A stretch of DNA of 29,711 nt from JAGOPB01 sp964606295 (GTDB taxonomy: Bacteria > Patescibacteriota > Minisyncoccia > Phycocordibacterales > UBA9973): contig CAZSFR010000007.1 in NCBI GenBank assembly GCA_964606295.1, positions 1 through 29,711 on the forward strand. The letters are read 5' to 3'. A program made the translations under genes and the position numbers. Below are positions 1-7,798 of this stretch, piece by piece. Positions within the stretch are counted from its first letter, which is position 1. Each line of letters starts with the position of its first letter. The notes under the pieces were generated by a model. That model had not been told where the DNA came from and made no database searches. It saw only the letters and a program-made list of their open reading frames with translations.

Positions 1-208
1 TATGAGGAGAGTATTAACAACTAATTAAGTGTTCTGCTTGAGGGCTCCGTGTAGGCTATAGTCTTTTTTTTTAAAACAGCATGGATATTTTTCTTTGTCA
101 ATTATCATGACTTTTTAAAGAAGTTAATAACTTAATATGAATTTAATGTAAAGTAGTGTATGGTAGATATAGGCCGATACTTACTAACCTAATCTCTTTA
201 TAAAACCT

Positions 209-361
209 ATGTTAACAACTATAGCAATAGTTCTACTTATATTATGGGCTCTAGGTTTTTTTGCATTTAATATTGCAGGTGGTCTTATCCACATACTTAT
301 AGTTATTGCAATCGTTATTTTCCTTATTCGTATAATTCGTGGTGAAAAACCCTTCAAATAA
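209..361 (+). CDS. Lmo0937-family small membrane protein
   Basis: A 50-residue, strongly hydrophobic protein. Its layout matches the small lmo0937-type membrane protein family: a first hydrophobic segment (about residues 4-20, with LILWALGFF), a glycine pair followed by LIHIL near residues 24-30, a second hydrophobic segment (about 28-42), and a short basic tail RIIRGEKPFK. It probably forms a two-helix hairpin in the cytoplasmic membrane. The molecular role of this family is unknown; homologues are often linked to stress responses. The ATG is the only plausible start and has no clear Shine-Dalgarno. A second small membrane protein starts 2 nt after its stop, so the two are likely co-transcribed. 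The fit rests on the residue pattern only. Confidence 0.75.
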   Translation: MLTTIAIVLLILWALGFFAFNIAGGLIHILIVIAIVIFLIRIIRGEKPFK

Positions 362-363
362 TT

Positions 364-609
364 ATGGACACACAAAACAACTATCCAGCGCAAAATAGTG
401 GCGGTTCAAGTTCTGGTGCAAACACTGTACTCTTGATCATAGTTATCCTCTTGATTGTTGGATTCGGGTACTGGTGGTTCACTCAGCGAAGTAGCAATGC
501 TCCTGCGCCTGCGCAAAACGGGTTGAATATTGACGTCAATCTCCCTGCAGTGAATACCGACACGACTCTCCCTTCTCCGACGACGGACACTTCCACTACT
601 CCTAACTAG
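364..609 (+). CDS. Small single-pass membrane protein with Pro/Thr-rich tail
   Basis: An 81-residue protein with a polar, Gly/Ser-rich N-terminus (1-20), one transmembrane helix (about 21-40, TVLLIIVILLIVGFGYWWF) followed by Arg, and a low-complexity tail rich in Ala, Pro, Thr, Asp and Asn. The tail is probably outside the membrane. No catalytic motif is visible, and no family is recognised. It begins 2 nt after the preceding small membrane gene and is followed by a strong hairpin terminator, so the two genes form a short unit. It could act as a surface-exposed or anchoring protein, but that is only inference from topology. Confidence 0.6.
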   Translation: MDTQNNYPAQNSGGSSSGANTVLLIIVILLIVGFGYWWFTQRSSNAPAPAQNGLNIDVNLPAVNTDTTLPSPTTDTSTTPN

Positions 610-633
610 TAAGGGAAAATTTAACTGTTGATA

Positions 634-661
634 AAAATACTCCGACAGGTCGGAGTATTTT
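634..661. terminator. Bidirectional intrinsic terminator
   Basis: A near-perfect hairpin: AAAATACTCCGA, a short CAGG loop, and TCGGAGTATTTT. The A-run on one side and T-run on the other let it work for both the + strand small-protein unit and the minus-strand murF operon that converge here. Confidence 0.85.
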
Positions 662-667
662 GCATAA

Positions 668-1987
668 TTATTTCTTTTTCAGCCACTCTACTTCTTGCCT
701 GCAAAGCAATTTTTCTTTATCCTCTGGATGCGCCATGATTGCCTCAACTAGTCGTTCCATGCGCATACTTTGTGAACCCTTTACGAGAATGATGTCTGTG
801 TCAGAGATGATATCGATAATCGGTTCTATAGCTTCAATGAGTGAGCGATACACAACGATACGATCTTCCCTCATGCCAGCTTCTATCGCTCCTTTCGCAA
901 TGAATTCTGCTCTCGGGCCAATAGTATAAAGTATAGAAGCAACTTTAGCTGTCGCACGTCCGGCCTCTCTATGTTCTTCTTCTGTGTGTTTGCCAAGCTC
1001 TAGCATGTCACCCAAAACTGCGATTTTCCTCCCTTTCATTCCGTGATTTTCGATACTCGCCAACATTTCCAATCCTGCACGTAGAGCAACGGGAGATGAA
1101 TTGTATGTATCATCGATTATTGTCGAACCTTCTCTTCCCTCGACGAGACGCATGCGCGCAGGCGGAAGCGCGAATGTCTCAAATGCCTTTCCCGCTTCAA
1201 CAATGTTGAATTTTTCATCAACAACTAGGGCGATGCCTGCGAGTGGCCCACTCAGGTGCCCTAACCCCAAACCGCCTTTAATCGAAATCGGCAAGCTGTT
1301 ACCTGCTATATCAACCCGAAACGACATACCGGTCGGAATGTCATTACCACGACTTCCTTTTGCGTAAATTATTTGCGGTAATGTTCCTTTGATATCTGCT
1401 TCGTCCCTAAATCCATATGTTCTGACTTTGATATCTTTGTAGTCGCCTTTCAGTGCACAAACTTCTTTGTCTTCACAATGAAGTAACAGTAATCCATCTT
1501 TTCTAAGTGTATTAATAAGTTGCTTCTTCTCTTTTACAATTTCTTCTTTTGATGCAAAAAATTCTACATGCACTGGTACAGTGCCAAAGTGTGTGATTAC
1601 GACAACGTCCGAATGGAGCCATGAGGCAATCCTTTTCATGTCACCGGGTTTGCCTACACCGACTTCAAGCACGAGCCACTCTGGATATGTGTGCTTGAAT
1701 AAGACGAGCGACAAGCCTCCCAATATGTTTGCGAGCCAGATGAACGGATTGTTCCAACCATTTGGTGCGCCAAGTATAGTAAGCGGTACCCCTAGATCGC
1801 TGTTGTAACTCTTTTCACTTTTGCGAACATGCACAAATGGGCCCAGAGCTGTATATATAGCGTCTTTGGTTGATGTCTTCCCCACACTCCCCGTTACTAC
1901 GACTACTTTGGGTTTATACTTTTTTAGGACAAGCTTTGAAAGCAGAGTCAGCATGGCGACAGTGGCGCCCTTAGCAAAATCTTTCAT
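668..1987 (-). CDS. murF: MurF, UDP-MurNAc-tripeptide--D-Ala-D-Ala ligase (lacks N-terminal domain)
   Basis: Mur ligase that adds D-Ala-D-Ala to UDP-MurNAc-tripeptide in the cytoplasm, the last soluble step of peptidoglycan precursor synthesis. The 439-residue protein has the P-loop GSVGKTST at residues 33-40, the MurF signature DDTYNSSPVALRAGLEML, the motif AVLGDMLELG followed by HREAGR, and the C-terminal VKGSQSMRMERLV. In usual MurF proteins the P-loop lies near residue 100 after a UDP-substrate-binding domain; here only a basic/hydrophobic stretch of about 30 residues precedes it, so that domain is absent. No upstream extension is possible: ftsI ends at 2010 and a TATAAT lies 6 nt before the ATG. 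It is last in the mraZ-rsmH-ftsL-ftsI-murF cluster and may also have its own promoter. Confidence 0.93.
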   Translation of the reverse strand: MKDFAKGATVAMLTLLSKLVLKKYKPKVVVVTGSVGKTSTKDAIYTALGPFVHVRKSEKSYNSDLGVPLTILGAPNGWNNPFIWLANILGGLSLVLFKHTYPEWLVLEVGVGKPGDMKRIASWLHSDVVVITHFGTVPVHVEFFASKEEIVKEKKQLINTLRKDGLLLLHCEDKEVCALKGDYKDIKVRTYGFRDEADIKGTLPQIIYAKGSRGNDIPTGMSFRVDIAGNSLPISIKGGLGLGHLSGPLAGIALVVDEKFNIVEAGKAFETFALPPARMRLVEGREGSTIIDDTYNSSPVALRAGLEMLASIENHGMKGRKIAVLGDMLELGKHTEEEHREAGRATAKVASILYTIGPRAEFIAKGAIEAGMREDRIVVYRSLIEAIEPIIDIISDTDIILVKGSQSMRMERLVEAIMAHPEDKEKLLCRQEVEWLKKK

Positions 1988-1993
1988 ATTTCA

Positions 1994-1999
1994 ATTATA
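1994..1999 (-). promoter_or_regulatory. Extended -10 promoter of murF (predicted leaderless)
   Basis: On the minus strand this reads TGgTATAAT, an extended -10 element, exactly 6 nt before the murF ATG. The -35 position falls inside the end of ftsI and is weak (ACCTGA at a 17-nt spacing). Initiation 6-7 nt after the hexamer would place the mRNA 5' end at the start codon. Confidence 0.6.
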
Positions 2000-2009
2000 C
2001 CATGCCGTT

Positions 2010-3728
2010 TTACCGGTCAGGTGGAATATCGTAGTAGCTTGTTAGAAATTTTACAGTTTCCATGAAAGGGGGAAACAGTGTCTGTGACGCATACTTGATC
2101 TGCTTGGGATTGCTATTGAAGAAGAAAACCAAATACTTTGGATCATTCGCAGGGAAATAGCCGAAGAAGGAGTGGAGATGTCTGTCGTCATAATATCCCC
2201 GGCCTTCATGGTTTGGGATTTGAGCAGTTCCTGTTTTGGCGGCGACACTATAATGTTTGAGACTCTCTTTTCCTTCAGCGTAATATTCATCAATATTTGT
2301 CACGAGCATTTGTGTAATGACATTTGCTGTTTCCGGCTTTATTGGACAACTTCCTTTTTCATATACCAGTGTCTCTTCAGAATTATCGTGTGATGAAATT
2401 ATCATTTTGCCAACATGAGGTGTAGGAGACAAACAGCCTCCGTTTGCAAGAGCTGAGAATGAAAGCACAGCTTCAATAGGTGTGATGGCAATACCTTGTC
2501 CGAACGATGCAGTTGCGTATTCGATATCACGAGGACTGTCTAGATTGGCTGTTAGTCCAGTGATTTCACCTGGCAAATCTATGCCAGTTTTTTCACCTAT
2601 ACCAAAACCACGCAAATAGGAACGCATCCGCTCGTGTCCAAGCAGAAGAGAGAGATGCACCATACCAGTGTTGAGAGATTGCCCTAGTACATCTTGCATC
2701 GTTACCTGACCTCGACCTTTTTTGTCGAAGTTGTATATTGTACTTTTTTCAATAATGATATGCCCCGGGTCATAAAACGTCGTTTCAGGAGTTATCAATC
2801 CCTGATCTATTGCCGCAGAGACAATGAGTGGCTTGATAACAGAACCGAGTTCAAAAACACTCTCTGTGAAAGGGTTTGGGAAAAGTGACTGATCTTCGAC
2901 ATTCTGATATGTATTTGGATCGAAATTCGGTGTACTTGCCATAGCTCGAATCTCTCCTGTCTTGGGATCGATGATGATACCCCCTACTGCATCTGAATTC
3001 CATTTCTCTTGTATTGTGGCAACTTGTTCTTCCAAAAATCCTTGCACAGTTGGTTCGATAGTCAACACTAAGTCACCTTCATCACCTCGTCCATTGAATA
3101 TATATTTGCCGAGATGCGAAAAGATTTCTGCAAATGCGTTCACGTACACTCCCTCATCTTTTCTCGACAAAACTTTGTCGTATGAACGTTCAATGCCGTA
3201 TTGTCCAAGCAAATCATCGCCCTTGTATCCAATAAAACCGATCACGTGCGACGCAATAGTTTGTCCTGGATATGTACGCCACTTCATCTGCGTCGTGTAT
3301 AAACCAGAAATACCCAAACTGTTGACCTTTTTTGCGGTCGCATCATCAATGCGTATGACAGCCTCTCTGTATGATGTATTTTTTGAAGCATTGTCAAAGA
3401 ATTCTTTACGATCCACAGGCACAATCGTGTTTAGTGCTTGATACCCAGCATCTGTATCAACAAGTGATTTTGGATTGATAATAACTTTGTAACCAGACAC
3501 AACTGTAGCCGCTGACACATAGTTACCATCTTTGCTTTCAAAGAAGACCGTTCCTCGATCGAATATATCTTTTGCTTCTCTCACGTACTGACCTTCACCT
3601 TGCGTGGTGTACCTCTCGCTATGGACTACTTGAATAAAAAAGAGCTTGACAATACAAAGACTGCCAAGAAACAATACTAAAAAAGATAAAAATCTTATTC
3701 GTCCTATTGGAGAGTGCTTAGAGTTCAT
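2010..3728 (-). CDS. ftsI: FtsI-type penicillin-binding protein (septal transpeptidase)
   Basis: Class B penicillin-binding protein that cross-links septal peptidoglycan outside the membrane. The 572-residue protein has a single N-terminal transmembrane helix (about 11-33), a dimerisation/pedestal region from about 45 (FDRGTVF, where other FtsI have DRNG), and the transpeptidase domain with all three active-site motifs: SVIK (Ser296 nucleophile, Lys299), SLN (351-353) and KTG (498-500). Placement after rsmH and ftsL is the classic division-cluster position of ftsI and separates it from the elongation PBP2 at 7799-9493. Its ATG overlaps the end of ftsL by 11 nt and is preceded by a GGGA ribosome-binding site about 4 nt away, so expression is probably coupled to ftsL. 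Confidence 0.93.
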   Translation of the reverse strand: MNSKHSPIGRIRFLSFLVLFLGSLCIVKLFFIQVVHSERYTTQGEGQYVREAKDIFDRGTVFFESKDGNYVSAATVVSGYKVIINPKSLVDTDAGYQALNTIVPVDRKEFFDNASKNTSYREAVIRIDDATAKKVNSLGISGLYTTQMKWRTYPGQTIASHVIGFIGYKGDDLLGQYGIERSYDKVLSRKDEGVYVNAFAEIFSHLGKYIFNGRGDEGDLVLTIEPTVQGFLEEQVATIQEKWNSDAVGGIIIDPKTGEIRAMASTPNFDPNTYQNVEDQSLFPNPFTESVFELGSVIKPLIVSAAIDQGLITPETTFYDPGHIIIEKSTIYNFDKKGRGQVTMQDVLGQSLNTGMVHLSLLLGHERMRSYLRGFGIGEKTGIDLPGEITGLTANLDSPRDIEYATASFGQGIAITPIEAVLSFSALANGGCLSPTPHVGKMIISSHDNSEETLVYEKGSCPIKPETANVITQMLVTNIDEYYAEGKESLKHYSVAAKTGTAQIPNHEGRGYYDDRHLHSFFGYFPANDPKYLVFFFNSNPKQIKYASQTLFPPFMETVKFLTSYYDIPPDR

Positions 3729-4068
3729 GACGTCCCTTTATCTTCGCCTGCGCATATGCGCTACGTGGAGCAAAGTACGTGTTGGTGACTTCCATATAGC
3801 CGAGACTTTCTGCGTAGCTATAAGATATACCTTTGATTTTCTCGAGATATACTCGCTCAAGCACGCTTTTCTCAGACATTATAGCGCGAGACTCTCTCTC
3901 ATATGACGCTTTGACGATAACATGTATCACATTCACACTCAAAAAGTATGCATAGAGCACAACCATGACAACAAAAGAACCTCCGACAACAACAAAAAGC
4001 TTTCTGCGCAAGAGGTGGTTATGTGTCAGTGCGTGAGATTTTTGATTGAAATGCTTTTTTATCTTCAT
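3718..4068 (-). CDS. ftsL: FtsL-like bitopic division protein
   Basis: A 116-residue protein with a basic cytoplasmic N-terminus (1-23), one transmembrane helix (about 24-46) and an extracytoplasmic region with a helical, charged stretch (about 52-80). This topology and its position between rsmH and ftsI match FtsL, the division-complex protein that works with FtsB and FtsQ to activate FtsI/FtsW. FtsL sequences are poorly conserved, so the call rests mainly on synteny and topology. The start ATG overlaps the rsmH stop (ATGA), and its 3' end overlaps ftsI by 11 nt, which indicates tight translational coupling. The tail after about residue 85 is Ala/Tyr-rich and not typical of any known domain. 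Confidence 0.7.
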   Translation of the reverse strand: MKIKKHFNQKSHALTHNHLLRRKLFVVVGGSFVVMVVLYAYFLSVNVIHVIVKASYERESRAIMSEKSVLERVYLEKIKGISYSYAESLGYMEVTNTYFAPRSAYAQAKIKGRHEL

Positions 4069-4961
4069 ATAATTTTTTCTATGACTCGAAGTTTGGCGCT
4101 CCGTGAACGAGGGTTATGTTTGATTTCTGAAAGTGACGGAGTGAGAGGTTTTTTAAAAATGAGTTTTCCCCTACCGTCTTTGGAGAGACTTTGAAATAGA
4201 TGCTTTATAATCCTATCTTCGAGACTATGGAAACTAATAACTGCTATTCTTCCGCCAGTCGTGAGCATGTCGAATGCGTCTTTGACTCCGACCTCGACAC
4301 TTTCGAGTTCATCGTTGACCGCTATTCTGATGGCTTGAAAGGATTTGGTTGCCGGATGAATCCCTTTCTTTTTTCCTCTCTTTGGAACAGCCTGCTCGAT
4401 AATGTTGGCGAGTTCGAGACTAGTAGTAATAGGTTTTCGTTTGCGGGCTTCTACGATAGCGCGGGCAATCCTCCGAGAATATCTCTCATCTCCATAGCGA
4501 AATATGATTCCGGCAATCTGTTCAGCGTCGAGAGTGTTTACGATATCTTCAGCGGTCAAAGACTTCCCGTCTGTGTTCGTCCGCATCGTCATCATGAGTG
4601 GCTCATCACGTAGAAACGAAAATCCTCTTCCTGATTCTTCTAGTTGAAAGGACGACAATCCAAGATCGAAATGTGCACAGTCTATATGCATGCGTCCACT
4701 TTCGATAATGATCTTCTTGACCTCTCGAAAATTTGTATTGAAAAATTTGTGTGGAGTTGCAATACTCTCGAATTTCTTTTCTACTCGTTCGATTGCATCA
4801 TTATCCATGTCACAGCCGATATAAAGTGCAATATCAGAAAATCGCGTGATAATCTCGAGTGCATGCCCGCCTCCCCCGAGCGTTCCGTCGAAAACGACAG
4901 AATTGTTTTTGATGTTTAAAGCGTCTATTGTCTCGTGTAAAAGTACTGGAATGTGCTCCAT
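4065..4961 (-). CDS. rsmH: RsmH, 16S rRNA m4C1402 methyltransferase
   Basis: SAM-dependent methyltransferase (MraW) that N4-methylates C1402 in the decoding centre of 16S rRNA. The 298-residue length is normal. Residues 1-10 (MEHIPVLLHE) are the conserved family start; the SAM-binding loop VFDGTLGGGGHA is at about 23-34; the DLGLSSFQLEESGRGFSF block lies near residues 119-136, and the C-terminal RSRSAKLRVIEK is typical of the family. The ATG lies 3 nt after the mraZ stop, and the gene ends in a 4-nt ATGA overlap with ftsL. It is the second gene of the division cluster. Confidence 0.96.
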   Translation of the reverse strand: MEHIPVLLHETIDALNIKNNSVVFDGTLGGGGHALEIITRFSDIALYIGCDMDNDAIERVEKKFESIATPHKFFNTNFREVKKIIIESGRMHIDCAHFDLGLSSFQLEESGRGFSFLRDEPLMMTMRTNTDGKSLTAEDIVNTLDAEQIAGIIFRYGDERYSRRIARAIVEARKRKPITTSLELANIIEQAVPKRGKKKGIHPATKSFQAIRIAVNDELESVEVGVKDAFDMLTTGGRIAVISFHSLEDRIIKHLFQSLSKDGRGKLIFKKPLTPSLSEIKHNPRSRSAKLRVIEKII

Positions 4962-4964
4962 AAC

Positions 4965-5399
4965 CTAAAGAACACCAATATTTCCGAGTTTCTCAGCAAG
5001 CGCATCTGCTTCCCGATCAACGGACTTTTTGTATTCTTTCCATGTCGCTTCATTCCAGATTTCTGCACGGTTCTGCACACCAATGATGGACACTTTGCCC
5101 TTCAAACCTGCGCGGTCCTTGAGGAAATCTGGAATCAAGATTCTACCTGCAGTATCGACCTCTGTTTCAACTGCGCCTCCAAAAATAAATCGACTAAAGT
5201 TGCGATCATCTGAACGCAACATCGAGCCCTCTGACAATTTCAAAGACAATTTCCTCCATTCTGATTCTGTGTACATAGCGATCGACTTGTCGAGTCCGGG
5301 AGCGAGCACTATCTTTTTTCCCATTTCCTTGCGGAATCGTACGGGCAGTGAGACTCTGTTTTTGTCATCAAGTGTATGTGTGTATTCTCCGATTAGCAT
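4965..5399 (-). CDS. mraZ: MraZ, transcriptional regulator of the division cluster
   Basis: DNA-binding protein made of two AbrB/SpoVT-type halves; in other bacteria it forms a ring that binds TGGGN repeats upstream of its own operon and represses it. The frame extends 20 codons further upstream, but the ATG at 5399 is the right start: it gives the family's conserved beginning MLIGEYTHTLDDKNRVSLP, the usual length of about 144 residues, and a GGGAG Shine-Dalgarno 6 nt upstream. The second half carries the matching DTAGRILIPDFL block. It is the first gene of mraZ-rsmH-ftsL-ftsI-murF, with TGGGA boxes around its promoter (see 5438-5482). Confidence 0.94.
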   Translation of the reverse strand: MLIGEYTHTLDDKNRVSLPVRFRKEMGKKIVLAPGLDKSIAMYTESEWRKLSLKLSEGSMLRSDDRNFSRFIFGGAVETEVDTAGRILIPDFLKDRAGLKGKVSIIGVQNRAEIWNEATWKEYKKSVDREADALAEKLGNIGVL

Positions 5400-5437
5400 A
5401 TGTAACTCCCTATGTGAAAAAGTGAGAAAATTGTCTT

Positions 5438-5482
5438 TCCCACTCTTTCCCACTTGCATACATTATACTCCACTTTCTCCCA
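5438..5482 (-). promoter_or_regulatory. mraZ operon promoter with in-phase MraZ boxes
   Basis: On the minus strand, TATAAT (5462-5467) follows a weak -35 (TTCCTT, 5485-5490) at 17 nt. TGGGA pentamers lie at 5438-5442, 5448-5452 and 5478-5482, with a degenerate TGGAG at 5468-5472. All four are on one 10-bp grid, with one grid position (5458) unoccupied, so they face the same side of the helix and flank the -10. This is the known MraZ target pattern of TGGGN repeats every 10 bp. The predicted leader of about 55 nt contains the GGGAG ribosome-binding site. Confidence 0.8.
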
Positions 5483-5515
5483 CAAAGGAACAAGTAAGTT
5501 ATCCACAGGCATATC

Positions 5516-5544
5516 AAAAAAACAGGCTCATATGTAAGCCTGTT
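5516..5544 (-). terminator. Intrinsic terminator after lysS
   Basis: On the minus strand, AACAGGCT and AGCCTGTT form a perfect 8-bp stem around an 8-nt loop and are followed by a T-run. It sits 19 nt past the lysS stop and isolates lysS from the mraZ promoter. Confidence 0.85.
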
Positions 5545-5562
5545 CTTTGATAGTTTTTTTGT

Positions 5563-7038
5563 CTATTCTTTAGGGCGCATCAGCGGGAAGAGTTGCGTCT
5601 CGCGGACGGATTTGTCCATGAGGAAGCTAAAGAGTCTTTCTGAAAGTCCGAATCCAAATGCTGGTGGCATACCGTGTTCAAGTGCTTCGACGAATTCCAT
5701 ATCAGCCATCTGTGCTTCATCATCTCCCGCATCACGAAGCGCTTGTTGCTTCATGAATCTTTCCTTCTGATCGGTCGGATCATTCAACTCGCTGAAACCT
5801 TTGCCCATTTCGCTTCCGGCAAGGATGACTTGGAAGCGCTCGACTGTCTTTGGATTGTTTGGATTCTTTTTGGCAAGAGGCTCGAGATACACGGGCACGT
5901 TGATGAGAAATCCGGGACCTGCGATTGTCTTCCGCACTTTTTTCCAGAGGAGGTCTGCTCCACGCTCGACGCTTATATTTTTGGCGTCACACGTGATTTT
6001 GTGTTTCTTCAGTGCGTCCACTATTTGCTCGAGCAATGCATCAATATTTTCATCCAAAACATCTACTCCGTATTCTTTTTTTATTATCTCGACAAAATCA
6101 TACACTTCCCATTCTTTTGCAAAATCGATTGAAAATTCTTTGATTGTGAAAATCGTGGTGCCAAAAACTTTCTCTGTAATCAATCGATACAACTCCTTGG
6201 TCATCTCCATTCCCTCTTTGTAGTCCGAGTAAGCCATATAGTATTCGAGCTGTGTGTAGTCCTGCAAATGTTCTGCGGACATGCCTTCGTTGCGAAAGAT
6301 TCTTCCGATCTCAAACACGCGTGACATGCCTCCCACGAGAAGCTTTTTTTGCCACAACTCACCAGCAGAAATACGCAGATACATCTGTATGTCGAGCGCA
6401 TTATGGTGCGTGATGAATGGTCGCGCGTCAGCACCGCCTGTGGTGTTCTCGAGTACTGGAGTTTCGACTTCTATGAAATTTTTTGATAGCAGATACTCTC
6501 TGATAACATTCCAAAACTGTGAGCGTTTGCGGAAAATTTCTCGGAGCTCCGGATTCATGAGAAGGTCGAGATATCGTTTACGGTATCTCTCATCGTCATC
6601 AGTGATGCCGTGCCATTTTTCAGGAAGTGGAAGCAGTGACTTTGTAACTATACTCCAGGAAGTTGCGAGCACACTTTTCTCTCCCCTGTCTGTCGTAAAC
6701 AATTCTCCTGTAACAGAAATGAAATCTCCAATATCGATAGCGTCTGTAAAAAGTGCGAAAAGTTTTTCATCTATCGTGTCTTTCTTAAATACGCTTTGAA
6801 ATCTGTCAGTGCCATCGTCGAGCACGACGAAGAGTATCGCTCCTTGTCCTCGTATGGCCATAATACGTCCTGCGATCGTGAGAGGTTTTTTATCGGATTC
6901 GAGTGACTCAAATTCTGCCCGCAGTTCACTCAGTGACATATCGCGTGTGATGCGTGCAGGATAGGGATCCATACCAGCGCCCTTGAGTAAGTTAAGTTTT
7001 TTGATTCTAGTTTCTCGGAGTTCTTCTATATTTGCCAT
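5563..7038 (-). CDS. lysS: Lysyl-tRNA synthetase, class II
   Basis: Charges tRNA-Lys in the cytoplasm. The 491-residue protein has an N-terminal OB-fold anticodon-binding domain (about 52-125: LTIAGRIMAIRGQGAILFVVLDD) and a class II catalytic core: motif 1 near residues 190-197 (FIEVETPVL), motif 2 at about 241-266 (RVFEIGRIFRNEG...YTQLEYYMAY), and motif 3 at about 460-486 (FGFGLSERLFSFL...QLFPLMRP). Motif 3 reads GFGLSERL where most LysRS have GLGIGIDRL, but the key Arg468 is kept. No editing or extra domain is seen. It is a single-gene unit with its own promoter, predicted leaderless, and its own terminator. Confidence 0.96.
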   Translation of the reverse strand: MANIEELRETRIKKLNLLKGAGMDPYPARITRDMSLSELRAEFESLESDKKPLTIAGRIMAIRGQGAILFVVLDDGTDRFQSVFKKDTIDEKLFALFTDAIDIGDFISVTGELFTTDRGEKSVLATSWSIVTKSLLPLPEKWHGITDDDERYRKRYLDLLMNPELREIFRKRSQFWNVIREYLLSKNFIEVETPVLENTTGGADARPFITHHNALDIQMYLRISAGELWQKKLLVGGMSRVFEIGRIFRNEGMSAEHLQDYTQLEYYMAYSDYKEGMEMTKELYRLITEKVFGTTIFTIKEFSIDFAKEWEVYDFVEIIKKEYGVDVLDENIDALLEQIVDALKKHKITCDAKNISVERGADLLWKKVRKTIAGPGFLINVPVYLEPLAKKNPNNPKTVERFQVILAGSEMGKGFSELNDPTDQKERFMKQQALRDAGDDEAQMADMEFVEALEHGMPPAFGFGLSERLFSFLMDKSVRETQLFPLMRPKE

Positions 7039-7044
7039 GAAGCG

Positions 7045-7072
7045 ATTATACCTTCCTATGCAAGTTTTTCAA
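7045..7072 (-). promoter_or_regulatory. lysS promoter (predicted leaderless)
   Basis: Minus-strand TTGAAA (7067-7072), a 16-nt spacer, then TATAAT (7045-7050), which ends 6 nt before the lysS ATG. Both hexamers are close to sigma-70 consensus and no Shine-Dalgarno can fit between hexamer and start. Confidence 0.75.
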
Positions 7073-7242
7073 AGTAAGAGGCTTGTTGTCTTTTGCTTAG
7101 TTGGGACCCCGGGTATTGTCTTGTTTTGCCGTCTTTTGCAGGGCGACGGCCCGAGAAGGAGCGCATCTTTAGTAAAAGATGACGCAACGGCAAAGCAAGA
7201 TATGCAAAAATATTCCTTGCGAGTAAATTTCTTTTCAAAACA

Positions 7243-7271
7243 AAAACCACCTGCGATTTGCAGATGGTTTT
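7243..7271 (-). terminator. Intrinsic terminator after greA
   Basis: On the minus strand AAAACCATCTGC and GCAGGTGGTTTT form a 12-bp stem (one G-T pair) with a 5-nt loop, followed by T-rich sequence. It lies 13 nt after the greA stop. The rest of the 246-nt gap between greA and the lysS start (7039-7284) holds the lysS promoter and a small hairpin at 7164-7181; no convincing gene was seen there. Confidence 0.8.
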
Positions 7272-7284
7272 GAATTTTCATTAT

Positions 7285-7755
7285 TTAAACAATATTCGAA
7301 ATAGTATATTCGAAATCTCCAGATGGAGTATGCACTTTGACAGTAGTACCCTTTGGCTTACCCATGAGAGCTGAACCAAGTGGTGAATGGTTGGAAATGC
7401 GCATTACTTTCATATCAGCTTCCTCTGGTCCGACAATAAAATAAGTAAGAGATTCCTTTGAACCAGCTTTCTTCACTGTCACAGCTGAACCAACAGACAC
7501 AGCAGATGATGTATCGTGCTTGCCAATGATAACTGCTGTACGAAGTGTTTCTTCGAGTGTTGAAATTTTGTCTTCCAATTTCGACTGTTCTTCGCGCGCT
7601 TGATGGTATTCCGCATTCTCTGATAAATCTCCGAGAGATTTTGCGTATTCCAATTGTTCAATAATTTCTTTTCTCTTCACACTTTTGAGTGTTTCGAGCT
7701 CTGTTTCTAATTCTGCTTTCTTCTCTTTGCTGATGTAATTTGCTTCATTATCCAT
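7285..7755 (-). CDS. greA: Transcription elongation factor GreA
   Basis: Rescues backtracked RNA polymerase by stimulating transcript cleavage through the secondary channel. At 156 residues it has the usual GreA length: an N-terminal antiparallel coiled coil (about 8-75) with the acidic tip motif GDLSENAEYHQAREEQ, and a C-terminal FKBP-like domain with NHSPLGSALMGKPKGTTVKV. The open frame extends 59 codons upstream into the end of mrdA, but those residues are unlike GreA. The start chosen at 7755 follows a promoter (TTGTAA, 16 nt, TATAGT) with only 9 nt before the ATG and no Shine-Dalgarno, so a leader of about 2-3 nt is predicted. It is independent of mrdA, which ends 43 nt upstream. Confidence 0.95.
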   Translation of the reverse strand: MDNEANYISKEKKAELETELETLKSVKRKEIIEQLEYAKSLGDLSENAEYHQAREEQSKLEDKISTLEETLRTAVIIGKHDTSSAVSVGSAVTVKKAGSKESLTYFIVGPEEADMKVMRISNHSPLGSALMGKPKGTTVKVHTPSGDFEYTISNIV

Positions 7756-7764
7756 AGTGCGAGC

Positions 7765-7792
7765 ACTATACCATAATTTGTGAAAATTACAA
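7765..7792 (-). promoter_or_regulatory. greA promoter (near-leaderless)
   Basis: Minus-strand TTGTAA (7787-7792), 16-nt spacer, TGgTATAGT (extended -10; hexamer 7765-7770), then 9 nt to the greA ATG. It sits in the short gap between mrdA and greA. Confidence 0.65.
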
Positions 7793-7798
7793 AGAAAT

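Noticed and set aside
1..208. RNA gene or terminator ending in the T-run near position 65
   Set aside because: The bases before the T-run do not form a convincing stem, and no gene is recognisable in this stretch.
7056..7281. Overlapping frames on both strands between greA and lysS
   Set aside because: They overlap the lysS promoter and the greA terminator, have no start signals, and read as unstructured low-quality protein.
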